From contig HF985514.1 of NCBI GenBank assembly GCA_000432015.1, positions 14,044 to 66,818 on the forward strand: a stretch of 52,775 bases of DNA, in the 5' to 3' direction. Shown here in pieces: positions 41,130-49,546 of the stretch. The position numbers and the translations under genes are program-made. Each line of letters starts with the position of its first letter. Position 1 is the first letter of the stretch. The notes under the pieces are model-generated. The model did not search any database and was not told the DNA's origin. It saw nothing but the letters and a program-made list of their open reading frames with translations. Source of the stretch: Clostridium sp. CAG:1024 (lineage in GTDB: Bacteria; Bacillota; Clostridia; Christensenellales; CAG-138).

Positions 41130-42146
41130 ATGAAAACGTTGGATCCCGCAATGAAACAAAACCTTTACAAAAGAAATTTTCTGACGCTGCTTGATTATAC
41201 ACCAGAGGAGATCCGGTTCCTGCTCGATCTTGCACACAATCTGAAAGAGGAAAAGCGGGCCGGCGAACGCAAGCTTCGGCTCGCCGGAAAAAACGTCGTG
41301 CTGCTGTTTGAAAAAACCTCGACCCGCACTCGCTGCGCCTTTGAGGTCGCGGCGCTCGACGAGGGGGCGCACGCAACGTTTTTGAGCAACAGTCAGATGG
41401 GAAAGAAGGAGTCGCTCGAGGATACCGCGCGGGTGCTCGGCAGATTCTACGACGGCATCGAGTACCGCGGTTTTTCACAGCAGGTCGTTGAAGACCTCGC
41501 TGCATATTCCGGCGTGCCGGTTTGGAACGGACTTACCGATCTGTACCACCCGACGCAGATTCTCGCGGACCTCATGACACTGGAGGAACACCTCAAAAAA
41601 CCGCTTTCCGAGTGTAAATTTGTCTATATGGGCGATGCGCGGAACAATATGGGGAATTCTCTGATGATCGGTGCGGCCAAGATGGGGATGCGCTTTACGG
41701 CCATCGCGCCAAAAACGCTTTGGCAGGACGAGAAGCTGACCGCCAAGATGCGCGAACTCTGTAAAGAGACCGGCGGCAGTATCGAACAGACCGATTCACT
41801 GGACGGCCTCGAGGGCGCGGATGCAGTCTATACGGACGTCTGGGTGTCGATGGGTGAGGAAGCGCAGTTTGCGGAGCGGATCCGGCTGCTCGAGCCATAC
41901 CGCGTGACCATGGACGCGCTACGCCGAACGGGCAATCCGGACGTGTTGTTTTTGCATTGCCTGCCGGCATTCCACGATCTCAACACGGTCGTGGGACGCG
42001 ACATTTTCGAGCGGTTCGGACTGACCTGTATGGAGGTCACGGACGAGGTGTTCCGCAGCCGTCACAGCGTCGTATTTGATGAAGCGGAGAATCGGATGCA
42101 TACGATCAAGGCCGTGATGGTCGCGACGCTTGCGAAATCGCTTTGA
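41130..42146 (+). CDS. arcB: Ornithine carbamoyltransferase (catabolic context)
   Basis: 338-residue carbamoyltransferase; with arcA it would phosphorolyse citrulline to ornithine and carbamoyl phosphate. Motifs: EKTSTRTRCAFE (carbamoyl-phosphate STRT), DLYHPTQILAD (HPTQ), and FLHCLPAFHD (HCLP). The ATG at 41130 follows GAGGAGA; a TTG at 41121 is also in frame. Catabolic role is assigned from linkage to arcA, since the same fold serves biosynthetic ArgF. Carbamate kinase (arcC) is absent here. Confidence 0.94.
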   Translation: MKTLDPAMKQNLYKRNFLTLLDYTPEEIRFLLDLAHNLKEEKRAGERKLRLAGKNVVLLFEKTSTRTRCAFEVAALDEGAHATFLSNSQMGKKESLEDTARVLGRFYDGIEYRGFSQQVVEDLAAYSGVPVWNGLTDLYHPTQILADLMTLEEHLKKPLSECKFVYMGDARNNMGNSLMIGAAKMGMRFTAIAPKTLWQDEKLTAKMRELCKETGGSIEQTDSLDGLEGADAVYTDVWVSMGEEAQFAERIRLLEPYRVTMDALRRTGNPDVLFLHCLPAFHDLNTVVGRDIFERFGLTCMEVTDEVFRSRHSVVFDEAENRMHTIKAVMVATLAKSL

Positions 42147-42181
42147 GCAAACGAAAACCGAACGGAGAGGAAAGTGCTGCC

Positions 42182-43224
42182 GTGAATGAAACGCACAGAA
42201 AACATCCATGCTGCCGCCCTGCCGTGCTCGCTGCCGCATGCCTGATCACGATTTTGCTTGCAGGCTGCGGAGCAGAGCAGCAGAACTCCATGGCCGCTGC
42301 CGACACCACGGCGCCAACGATCGAGCAGACGGCGGCGCCCACGCCGGTTCCGACGCCGGTTCCGACCCCGGAGCCAACACCCTTTTCGATCGTATGGATG
42401 TCGGATACGCAGACGATGTCCAAGAGCGAAAGACTTTCAGCCGCGATCCAACCGATGTTCGACTGGGTCGTTCAGAACAGGGAAGCCGAGAGTATCCAGC
42501 TCGTCGTGCATACCGGCGACATCGTGGAAAACGGCTGGAACGATACCTACTGGTCACGCATCAGCCCCGCGATCGATTCGCTCGGGGACATTCCCTTCGT
42601 TCCCGCCGCGGGCAACCATGACGTCGCAAAGAAGCGGGGCGGGTATGAACCGCTCCAAAAACAGGGCTTCATACAGCGGCAGGACCCGGACTACCAGTAT
42701 AAAGACGGCGCCGGGTATTATGTGCGGTTTTCCGCCGGCGGCATGGACGTGCTCGTGCTTGCGCTCGGCTATCTCTCGATCGATGAAGACGGCTTTGCAT
42801 GGGCGCGCAGCGTGTTTGACGCGAACCCGGATTGCTACGGGATCCTCGCGGTCCACAGCTATCTGTCCTACATGGGGCCGCGGACAAGTACGCTGACGCC
42901 CAGGGGACAGCGTTGCCGCGACGGCATCGTGGCGCAGTGCAAAAATGTCCGGCTCGTGCTCTGCGGCCACGTGAAGGAGGACGCGCGCTACGAGGAGACT
43001 TTGATGACGACGGCGACGGCGTGGCGGAACGTTTGGTCACGGCGCTGCGCCATAACGACCAGAGCGCGAAGCGGCTGACACGAATCGGGTATCTTCGTCT
43101 GTTGACGTTTGACCCGCTGGCTCGGAGGATCACGGTCACGGACTATTCCCCGTTTTTAGGAAAGGGCAGAACGAATGCCTATGGAACGCCGGTGCCGCCG
43201 GTCGTGATCGAAAATGCGTTCTGA
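42182..43224 (+). pseudogene. Lipoprotein metallophosphoesterase, copy 2, frameshifted
   Basis: Signal peptide with lipobox (ITILLAGCGAE), Pro/Thr linker (TPVPTPVPTPEPTP), and metallophosphoesterase motifs WMSDTQT, VHTGDIVENGW, AAGNHDVA, AVHSY, and LCGHVKED. GTG at 42182 with GGAGAGGAAAG upstream is the likely start. The frame breaks at about 42998-43000: the first frame continues into unrelated residues and stops at 43078, while a -1 shift restores DFDDDGDGVAERL and RITVTDYSPF, which match ELDDDGDGVPDR and YISYSPY of copy 1, to a stop at 43224. A single-base deletion or a sequence error are both possible. The catalytic core lies before the break. Confidence 0.8.
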
Positions 43225-43268
43225 TCTCGAAAACCGTACAAGTCGGGAATGCCCAAAGACATTGCATC

Positions 43269-43297
43269 TTGCGGGGACGGAGAAACTAACGTATAAT
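43269..43297 (+). promoter_or_regulatory. Promoter of the DUF1015 gene
   Basis: TTGCGG (43269-43274), 17 bases, perfect TATAAT (43292-43297). Confidence 0.65.
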
Positions 43298-43348
43298 AAT
43301 AGAATATTTTTGTACACCAAATGATTTTTGAGCACAGGAGGATTTCTC

Positions 43349-44665
43349 ATGGCGCGTTATGCAAACGATGTCGGCGTACTCGTACCCAAGGTCATGCTCC
43401 CGCCTGCGGACGCGGATTTCCAAAAGTGGGCGGTCGTTGCCTGCGATCAGTATACCTCCCAGCCCGAATACTGGGAAAAGGCGCGTGAGATCATCGGCGA
43501 TGCACCGACGACGCTCGACCTGATCCTTCCGGAAGCGTATCTCGGCAAGCCCGGCGAAGCGGAGCGGATCGAAGCCATTCGGAGCAATATGCGTGCGTAT
43601 ATGGCACTCGGCGTTCTTGAAGAACGCGAGCAGGGCTTTGTGCTCGTGACGAGAACGGTCGAGGGGAAAACCCGCCAGGGATTGGTCATGGCGCTCGACC
43701 TTGAGCAATATGATTACAACAAGGGCGCGACGACGCTGATTCGCGCCACGGAGGGGACGATCGTTGACCGTATCCCGCCGCGCCTGCGTATCCGGGAGGG
43801 CGCGCCGGTCGAGCTGCCGCACATTCTTGTGCTCATCGACGACCCGAAGCGCACTGTCATCGAACCGCTCGTCGCAAAGGCGGCGGAGCTTCCTCTGCTC
43901 TATGATACCGACCTCATGCAGAACGGCGGGCACATCACGGGCCGTCTTGTCAGCAAAGAAAAAGACGTAGAAGCCGTGCTCGACGCGCTTGCGGCGCTTA
44001 CCGACGCGGATGCGTTCCGTGAGAAGTACGGCGATCATGCGCCGCTGCTGTTTGCCATGGGCGACGGCAACCACAGCTTTGCTACGGCAAAGGCCAATTG
44101 GGAAAAGATCAAAGCGACGCTGCCCAAGGAGGAACAGGCGGATCATCCTGCGCGTTACGCGCTCGTCGAGGTCGAAAACGTCCACGACGACGGGATCGTG
44201 TTTGAGCCGATCCATCGTGTGCTGTTCGGCGTAGAAGGCGGGATTGCCGCGGAAGCGATCCTCCATGAACTTGCCGAGCAGAACGGCGATGCGGAGATCG
44301 TGGAGGAAGTCCTGCCTGCAGAGGGCGGTAAAACGCATGTGATCCCGTTCTTTACGAAAAACCGCGCGGGCAGTTTTGTCGTTCGCGAGCCGGCACAGCA
44401 GCTTGCGGTCGGAACGCTGCAAAACGCGATCGATGCGGTGATCCGAACGCATCCCGGCGCGGAGGTAGACTACATCCATGGCGCGGACGTCGTGCGCGAG
44501 CTTTCGGAAAAAGAGAACGCGATCGGGTTCCTGCTGCCTGCAATGGCAAAGTCCGAGCTGTTCCCGACCGTGGTGTATGACGGCGCACTGCCGCGCAAGA
44601 CATTTTCCATGGGCGAAGCGAACGAAAAACGCTATTATATGGAGTGCAGGCTGATCGAACGCTGA
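43349..44665 (+). CDS. DUF1015 family protein
   Basis: 438-residue cytoplasmic protein of unknown function. Family-typical segments: VVACDQYTSQPEYWEKA near the N-terminus, HILVLIDDPKRTVIE, LFAMGDGNHSFATAKA in the middle, and the C-terminal GFLLPAMAKSELFPTVVYDG with LPRKTFSMGEANEKRYYMEC. AGGAGGA precedes the ATG at 43349. Members often lie near 3-phosphoglycerate dehydrogenase and aminotransferase genes; here it is followed 35 bases later by aspartate kinase, possibly in one transcript. Confidence 0.85.
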   Translation: MARYANDVGVLVPKVMLPPADADFQKWAVVACDQYTSQPEYWEKAREIIGDAPTTLDLILPEAYLGKPGEAERIEAIRSNMRAYMALGVLEEREQGFVLVTRTVEGKTRQGLVMALDLEQYDYNKGATTLIRATEGTIVDRIPPRLRIREGAPVELPHILVLIDDPKRTVIEPLVAKAAELPLLYDTDLMQNGGHITGRLVSKEKDVEAVLDALAALTDADAFREKYGDHAPLLFAMGDGNHSFATAKANWEKIKATLPKEEQADHPARYALVEVENVHDDGIVFEPIHRVLFGVEGGIAAEAILHELAEQNGDAEIVEEVLPAEGGKTHVIPFFTKNRAGSFVVREPAQQLAVGTLQNAIDAVIRTHPGAEVDYIHGADVVRELSEKENAIGFLLPAMAKSELFPTVVYDGALPRKTFSMGEANEKRYYMECRLIER

Positions 44666-44700
44666 CGGAGACGATAACTTTAGAACAGGAAACGGATACT

Positions 44701-46023
44701 ATGGCGATCAAAGTGACAAAATTCGGCGGAAGCTCCATGGCGGATGCCGGACAGTTTCGGAAAGTAAAGGCGATTATCGAGGCGGATGCTGCGCGGCAAT
44801 TCGTCGTGCCGTCCGCGCCGGGAAAGCGGTTTCTCGGCGACGATAAGGTGACGGATCTGTTGTATCTTGCGTATGCGCAGTTTGCAAGCGGCGCAAGCTA
44901 CCAGGACACTTGGGACAAGATCCGTGAACGCTATTGCTCGATCGAGCGCGAACTGAGGCTTTCGACGAACATCAGTGCGGAGCTTGACGCGATCGCCAAG
45001 AATCTGGAGAACGGCGCATCCGAGGACTATATGGCAAGCCGCGGCGAATACTTGAACGCCTTGCTGCTTGCGGATTATCTCGGATTTGAATTCGTGGACG
45101 CAGCGGAATTGATCTGCTTCCACTCGGATGGAACCTATGATGACGAAACGACGCTGATCTGGTCGCAGAAGCTCGAAACGATGAAGAAGGTCGTTGTACC
45201 GGGATTCTACGGAAGAAAGCGCGACGGCAGTATCAAAACCTTCTCCCGCGGCGGCTCGGACATTACGGGCGCGATCGTGGCGCGTGCGGTGCATGCGGAC
45301 GTGTACGAAAACTGGACGGACGTTTCGGGCTTTCTGATGGCGGATCCGCGCATCGTCGAGAACCCGAAGGTCATTCGCACGGTAACGTATTCGGAACTGC
45401 GCGAGCTTTCTTATATGGGCGCGACCGTACTGCACGAGGATTCCATTTTTCCGGTGCGGAAGGCCCATATCCCGATCAACGTGCGCAACACGAATGCGCC
45501 GGAGGAAGAGGGGACCATGGTCGTGCCGGACAGCTACCTCCAGTATTACAAGCGTTCGGGAACGCTGACGGGGATTGCGGGTCGCAGAGGGTTCACGGTC
45601 ATCACGGTGTTCAAGGACAACATGCACAACGAGGTCGGCTTCGGCTACCGGCTGCTGCGCGTACTGGAGCGATACAACGTTTCCTTCGAGCATGTGCCGT
45701 CCGGCATCGACACGATGTCGCTCGTCATCGCAGATCTGAAGCTCAAGGAGCATCTCGAGCAGATCCTTCGGGAGATTCGCAGAGACTGCAATCCGAACAC
45801 CATCGAGCTGCAGTCCAATATGGCGCTCATCGCAACGGTCGGCAAGGGCATGGTGCGCAGCGTCGGTACTGCGGCGCGGCTGTTTGGCGCGTTGTATGAA
45901 GCGGGCATCAACGTCCGCATGATCGACCAGGGTTCCTCGGAAATGAATATCATCGTCGGCATTGAAAGCGACGACTTTGAAGATGCTATGCGCGCGATCT
46001 ACAAGGCGTTTGCCGCAGAATGA
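44701..46023 (+). CDS. lysC: Aspartate kinase
   Basis: 440-residue enzyme phosphorylating aspartate, the first step to lysine, threonine and methionine. The N-terminus has KVTKFGGSSMADAGQF (kinase KFGGTS-type motif); the catalytic domain includes FSRGGSDITGAIVARA, and the C-terminal tandem ACT domains (GFTVITVFKDNMHNEVG; LIATVGKGMVRSVGTAARLF; MIDQGSSEMNIIVGI) suggest feedback control by an amino acid. Start ATG at 44701 follows CAGGAAAC. It is a long, LysC/ThrA-like single chain, not the two-subunit Bacillus form. Confidence 0.93.
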   Translation: MAIKVTKFGGSSMADAGQFRKVKAIIEADAARQFVVPSAPGKRFLGDDKVTDLLYLAYAQFASGASYQDTWDKIRERYCSIERELRLSTNISAELDAIAKNLENGASEDYMASRGEYLNALLLADYLGFEFVDAAELICFHSDGTYDDETTLIWSQKLETMKKVVVPGFYGRKRDGSIKTFSRGGSDITGAIVARAVHADVYENWTDVSGFLMADPRIVENPKVIRTVTYSELRELSYMGATVLHEDSIFPVRKAHIPINVRNTNAPEEEGTMVVPDSYLQYYKRSGTLTGIAGRRGFTVITVFKDNMHNEVGFGYRLLRVLERYNVSFEHVPSGIDTMSLVIADLKLKEHLEQILREIRRDCNPNTIELQSNMALIATVGKGMVRSVGTAARLFGALYEAGINVRMIDQGSSEMNIIVGIESDDFEDAMRAIYKAFAAE

Positions 46024-46070
46024 GAGATGCGCGGGACGATGCGATCCTGCGTCGCCCCGAGAGTGTGTCG

Positions 46071-46106
46071 CCGCCTTTTCCGAGCGTCGGAGAGGCGGTT
46101 TTCTTC
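46071..46106 (+). terminator. Terminator after aspartate kinase
   Basis: CCGCCT (46071-46076) pairs with AGGCGG (46093-46098), with inner TCCGA/TCGGA, followed by TTTTCTTCT. Confidence 0.7.
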
Positions 46107-46221
46107 TGTCGGGCGGCGATCATTCTTCCCGACAGCGCAGGTGTGGATTCCGTTTGCCTGATGCCTTCGCTTGCTTTTCGGCCATACTATGCTGAAAGAA
46201 CAGACGGAGGGAGGCGAACGC

Positions 46222-46371
46222 ATGAAACAAGAAAAAGAACGCGATGCACAGGCGTATGCGACCAATCTTTTGATCGCAAAAGTCAATCTGGATCCAAAGA
46301 CGGGCATACAGCGCTTGTCCTATGAGGACCAGGCGGAAGCGCGGAAACGCGTGGATGCGAATGAAAAATAG
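46222..46371 (+). CDS. Small hypothetical protein, 49 residues
   Basis: Unrecognised highly charged 49-residue protein (starts MKQEKERDAQAY, ends ARKRVDANEK). Supported mainly by the ribosome binding site GGAGGGAGGCG upstream of the ATG and by filling the space between aspartate kinase and the methyltransferase. No membrane segment or motif. Confidence 0.45.
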   Translation: MKQEKERDAQAYATNLLIAKVNLDPKTGIQRLSYEDQAEARKRVDANEK

Positions 46372-46429
46372 ACCGGCACGGTTGCGGACGCAGACGGGCT
46401 GACGGATCGTTGCCCTCGGAGGAGGGAAC

Positions 46430-47179
46430 ATGGAGTATACGGAAAAGAATGCACAAACGATCGACCGATGGGTAAACGAAGGCTGGGAATGGGGACGCCC
46501 CATCGACCATGAAGCCTTTCTCCGGGCAAAGGCGGGGGAGTGGGAGATGCTGCTCACCCCGGTCAAATGTGTGCCGAAAGCATGGTTTCCGCCGCTTCGG
46601 GGCGCAGCGGTGCTGGGTCTTGCGTCCGGAGGTGGGCAGCAGATGCCCGTTTTTGCCGCACAGGGCGCACATTGTACTGTGCTTGATTTCTCCGAGAAAC
46701 AGCTTGAGAGCGAGCGCATGGTAGCCGAACGGGAGAACTATTCGATCGATATCGTTCGCGCGGATATGGCGAAACCGCTGCCGTTTGCCGATGAACAGTT
46801 CGACCTCATCTTTCATCCGGTATCCAACGTGTATATCGAGCAGGTGGAACCCGTCTGGCGGGAGTGCTTCCGTGTCCTGAAACCGGGCGGGACGCTGCTG
46901 GCCGGACTTGACAACGGGATCGGTTTTGCGTTCGATGATGAGGAGCGCGCGCTTCGCTTCCGGCTGCCGTTCAACCCGCTGAAGGATCCCGCGCTCTATA
47001 AGGTGTCGATGGAGAACGACTGGGGCATAGAGTTTTCCCATGATATCGGCGAGCAGATCGGCGGTCAGCTTCGCGCGGGATTCACGCTGCTCGACGTTTA
47101 TGAGGACACGAACGGCCGCGGCCCGCTGCATGAGTATGGCGTGCCGACGTATTTCGCCACAAGAGCCGTCAAGCGATGA
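46430..47179 (+). CDS. Class I SAM-dependent methyltransferase
   Basis: 249-residue methyltransferase of the Methyltransf_11 type. Motif I is AVLGLASGGGQQMPVFA, the acidic end of strand 2 is CTVLDFSEKQLE, followed by ADMAKPLPFADEQFDLIF and LKPGGTLLAG. Such proteins are widespread in Bacillota and methylate small molecules or tRNA; substrate unknown. GAGGAGGGA precedes the ATG, and a terminator shared with the convergent zinc-ribbon gene follows. Confidence 0.88.
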   Translation: MEYTEKNAQTIDRWVNEGWEWGRPIDHEAFLRAKAGEWEMLLTPVKCVPKAWFPPLRGAAVLGLASGGGQQMPVFAAQGAHCTVLDFSEKQLESERMVAERENYSIDIVRADMAKPLPFADEQFDLIFHPVSNVYIEQVEPVWRECFRVLKPGGTLLAGLDNGIGFAFDDEERALRFRLPFNPLKDPALYKVSMENDWGIEFSHDIGEQIGGQLRAGFTLLDVYEDTNGRGPLHEYGVPTYFATRAVKR

Positions 47180-47192
47180 CCGCGCGGCAAAT

Positions 47193-47225
47193 AAAAAGCG
47201 TGCAATGAGAATTGCACGCTTTTTT
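47193..47225 (+). terminator. Bidirectional terminator between methyltransferase and zinc-ribbon genes
   Basis: AAAAAGCGTGCAAT pairs with ATTGCACGCTTTTT across a four-base loop; T-runs on both exits serve both convergent genes. Confidence 0.88.
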
Positions 47226-47255
47226 GGTCGGTTTACTCAGGTCAGAAGACAAGAG

Positions 47256-47531
47256 TTAGTGGTTCTTGTGATTCTGGAAGCATTCGCTGCAATAGATGGG
47301 ACGATCGTTGCGCGGCTGGAACGGGATCTTGGTGGGTTTGCCGCACTCTGCACAGATGGCGTCGTACATTTCACGATCGCCGCCACGCTGGGACTTCCGG
47401 TTGGAACGGCAAGCCTTGCAGCGAACGGGCTCATTCTGGAAACCCTTCTCCGCATAGAACTCCTGCTCACCAGCCGTAAAAACGAACTCTGCGCCACAAT
47501 CCTTGCAAACCAGTGTCTTGTCTTGGAACAT
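47256..47531 (-). CDS. Zinc-ribbon protein
   Basis: 91-residue protein with two zinc-ribbon units: VCKDCGAEF ... VRCKACR (about residues 9-41) and CAECGKPTKIP ... YCSECF (about 61-86). This is the zf_Tbcl-type architecture seen in many Clostridia; nucleic-acid binding is plausible but not shown. The ATG at 47531 has AAGGGGAAAG upstream. It lies about 40 bases after the structured RNA (47572-47791) with no terminator between them, so it appears to be transcribed from the promoter at 47798-47827 with a leader of about 260 bases. Confidence 0.85.
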   Translation of the reverse strand: MFQDKTLVCKDCGAEFVFTAGEQEFYAEKGFQNEPVRCKACRSNRKSQRGGDREMYDAICAECGKPTKIPFQPRNDRPIYCSECFQNHKNH

Positions 47532-47571
47532 GTTACTTTCTTTCCCCTTTGCCTTAAGGCAGTAATTTTTC

Positions 47572-47791
47572 GGTATCCCTGCAACGGCTGACCTGGTTTT
47601 TGCCCCCACACACGCCAACAGGGAGGTTCGCTCATAAGCCGTTGTGGCTCCCCACTACTACCCCTCTCGGGCGAACCCGGTTGGACTTACATCTAGACCG
47701 CACCATGCTCACGGGAATTGCCCCCGCTTACGTGGATCGTTTTGCCTGCGACTGGCATCGACTTTCAACCACAGACCCGTACACGGACACC
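47572..47791 (-). ncRNA. Structured RNA / long leader upstream of the zinc-ribbon gene (possibly raiA-type)
   Basis: A 352-base gap contains a promoter and, starting at its predicted transcription start, a 220-base segment closed by GGTGTCC (complement of 47785-47791) pairing with GGATACC (complement of 47572-47578). Inside are further stems on the minus strand: TGCC-AGTCGCA-GGCA, CGGG-TTCG-CCCG with a UUCG-type tetraloop, and AGCC-ACAAC-GGCT. No convincing open frame with a ribosome binding site is present. tmRNA, SRP and 6S signatures are absent. Size, closed ends and Clostridial setting resemble raiA-motif RNAs, but I cannot confirm the class from memory. It could be a free RNA processed from, or a leader of, the zinc-ribbon mRNA. 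Confidence 0.6.
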
Positions 47792-47797
47792 AACAAT

Positions 47798-47827
47798 ATT
47801 ATAGAACAACTGTCTTCTACTTTGCAA
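47798..47827 (-). promoter_or_regulatory. Promoter of the structured RNA / zinc-ribbon transcript
   Basis: On the minus strand TTGCAA (47822-47827), 18 bases, perfect TATAAT (complement of 47798-47803). Transcription would start near 47791. Confidence 0.7.
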
Positions 47828-47883
47828 ACATTATATTGTGTTTTCGTCCCAAAACGGCACATTTTCCCCTAAATATGTAAAAA

Positions 47884-48456
47884 TCACACCTGTCGGGACT
47901 CCGAAAAAGCTCCGTAATGCGCCCGCGGGCCGCCAATATACTTCGGACGGGTGCGTGCAAGCACCAGATTTGCCTCGCCCAGATGCTTAAAATCTGTATG
48001 CACAGGAACAACGACCGGGCGCAAATGCATGCCGATCAGCGTATCCCCGATGTCCATTCCGAGCGCTGCGCGCGCGCGCAGATCCTCGACCATGAGCGCG
48101 CCGGAGAAACGATGATATGCCTCTGTGACGAATGCGCCGCCCGCGTGGAGCCATGGCTCGACCGTGACCTCGGTAAGATCAAACTTGTCCCGGCAGTTCT
48201 TTGTGACGCAAAGCGCACGGTTGATGTGTTCGCAGCCCTGTACCGCGACGAACAAGCCCGCCTGAATGAGCGGCGGAAGAAGTCCATCCATGATCGCGGC
48301 TGCGGCGTCCGCGTTTGACGCGGAACCGATGCGCGCACCCATGACCTCGCTGGTTGAACATCCGATGACGCAAATCTCGCCGGGCGTGGGCTTTGCTGCA
48401 TCGAGAAGGATTTCGGCGGCTGTTGCTGCCTGTTTTGTGATGTCAGAAAAATCCAT
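47884..48456 (-). CDS. UPF0340 (TIGR01440) family protein
   Basis: 190-residue cytoplasmic protein of unknown function, homologous to B. subtilis YwlG. Family features: GEICVIGCSTSEVMGARIG near residues 26-44, VQGCEHINRAL, GIDGMH-like segment IGMHLRPVVVP, and a C-terminal RPKYIGGPRAHY. AAAGGAGCGAAG precedes the ATG. Monocistronic and divergent from mutY. Confidence 0.92.
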   Translation of the reverse strand: MDFSDITKQAATAAEILLDAAKPTPGEICVIGCSTSEVMGARIGSASNADAAAAIMDGLLPPLIQAGLFVAVQGCEHINRALCVTKNCRDKFDLTEVTVEPWLHAGGAFVTEAYHRFSGALMVEDLRARAALGMDIGDTLIGMHLRPVVVPVHTDFKHLGEANLVLARTRPKYIGGPRAHYGAFSESRQV

Positions 48457-48508
48457 GGTATCTTCGCTCCTTTACGATTGCATCATTATATCACCAAACG
48501 CGGGAATG

Positions 48509-48517
48509 TGATATACT
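48509..48517 (+). promoter_or_regulatory. Extended -10 promoter placing the start site at the mutY ATG
   Basis: TG-A-TATACT (48509-48517), then six bases (GATTTC), then the ATG at 48524. No ribosome binding site exists, and an in-frame TGA at 48509 rules out a longer protein. Confidence 0.55.
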
Positions 48518-48523
48518 GATTTC

Positions 48524-49534
48524 ATGGATTGGACAGAAGTCTTATTGCAATGGTATCAGGCGAACGCGCGCGACCTTCCATGGCGCAGGACACGCGATCC
48601 GTATTGCATCTGGATCAGCGAGATCATGCTTCAGCAAACGCGGGTCGAAGCGGTACGAGAGGCCTATCGGCGGTTTCTTTTGGAGCTTCCCGACGTCTCG
48701 GCGCTTGCGGCCGTCTCCGAGGATCGTCTGCTGAAGCTGTGGGAAGGACTCGGATACTACAGCCGCGCACGCAACCTGAAGCGTGCGGCGGAGCGCGTCT
48801 TGACGGAGTATCGGGGCGAACTCCCCGCGTCGTATGATGCGCTGCTCTCTTTGCCCGGCGTCGGCGCCTATACTGCGGGAGCGATCGCCTCTATCGCATT
48901 TTCGATTCCCGTGCCGGCGGTCGACGGCAATGTTCTTCGCGTCATGGCAAGAAAGGATGCGGATCGGTCGGACACCGCGGACGAGCGCACACGCAGACGC
49001 GTTCGGGAAACGCTGCTTGCACAAATGCCGAAAGACAGGCCGGGCATGTTCAACCAGGCCATGATGGAGCTTGGCGCAACGGTGTGCGCGCCAAACGGCG
49101 CGCCGCATTGCGAGATATGCCCGATCGCAGCGTATTGCAGAGCGCGGGCGGAGGGGACGACTGCCGAACTGCCGGTCAAAAAAGCAAAGACCGCCCGCCG
49201 CATTGAGCAGAAAACGGTCTTTGTCCTGCATTCGCACAGGGGGACACTCGGCTATCGCAGACCGGATACGGGGCTGCTGGCCTCGCTGTATCAGCTTCCG
49301 GATGTGGAACGACGGCTGTCCGACGACGGTATGATGGCGTATCTGACGGAGAAGGGGCTGCGGCCCGAGGGAGAAATCCGCGTCTATGAACGGAAGCACG
49401 TGTTTACGCATGTGGAGTGGCATATGCGCGTATGCGCGGCAGAGATCGCGGAGGCGGATCCGCCCGCGGGCTGGGTTTGGCTCGACGAGACGCTGCATTC
49501 ACTGCCGACAGCCTATCGTGTTTGCCTGCAATGA
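48524..49534 (+). CDS. mutY: A/G-specific adenine glycosylase
   Basis: Base-excision repair glycosylase that removes adenine opposite 8-oxoguanine; 336 residues. Catalytic Glu in SEIMLQQTRVEAV (about residue 27), helix-hairpin-helix LPGVGAYTAGAI, catalytic Asp in VPAVDGNVLRV, and a [4Fe-4S] site C-x7-C-x2-C-x5-C (VCAPNGAPHCEICPIAAYC). The C-terminal MutT-like domain (about 225-336) reads the opposite base. The first Cys spacer is one residue longer than the E. coli C-x6-C. The start is fixed by an upstream stop; the mRNA looks leaderless. Confidence 0.95.
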   Translation: MDWTEVLLQWYQANARDLPWRRTRDPYCIWISEIMLQQTRVEAVREAYRRFLLELPDVSALAAVSEDRLLKLWEGLGYYSRARNLKRAAERVLTEYRGELPASYDALLSLPGVGAYTAGAIASIAFSIPVPAVDGNVLRVMARKDADRSDTADERTRRRVRETLLAQMPKDRPGMFNQAMMELGATVCAPNGAPHCEICPIAAYCRARAEGTTAELPVKKAKTARRIEQKTVFVLHSHRGTLGYRRPDTGLLASLYQLPDVERRLSDDGMMAYLTEKGLRPEGEIRVYERKHVFTHVEWHMRVCAAEIAEADPPAGWVWLDETLHSLPTAYRVCLQ

Positions 49535-49546
49535 AAGGAGAAGCGG

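Noticed and set aside
47572..47791. tmRNA or SRP RNA as the identity of the structured segment
   Set aside because: No tRNA-like ends or tag frame for tmRNA, and no GGAAGCAGCC-type SRP signature in either strand.
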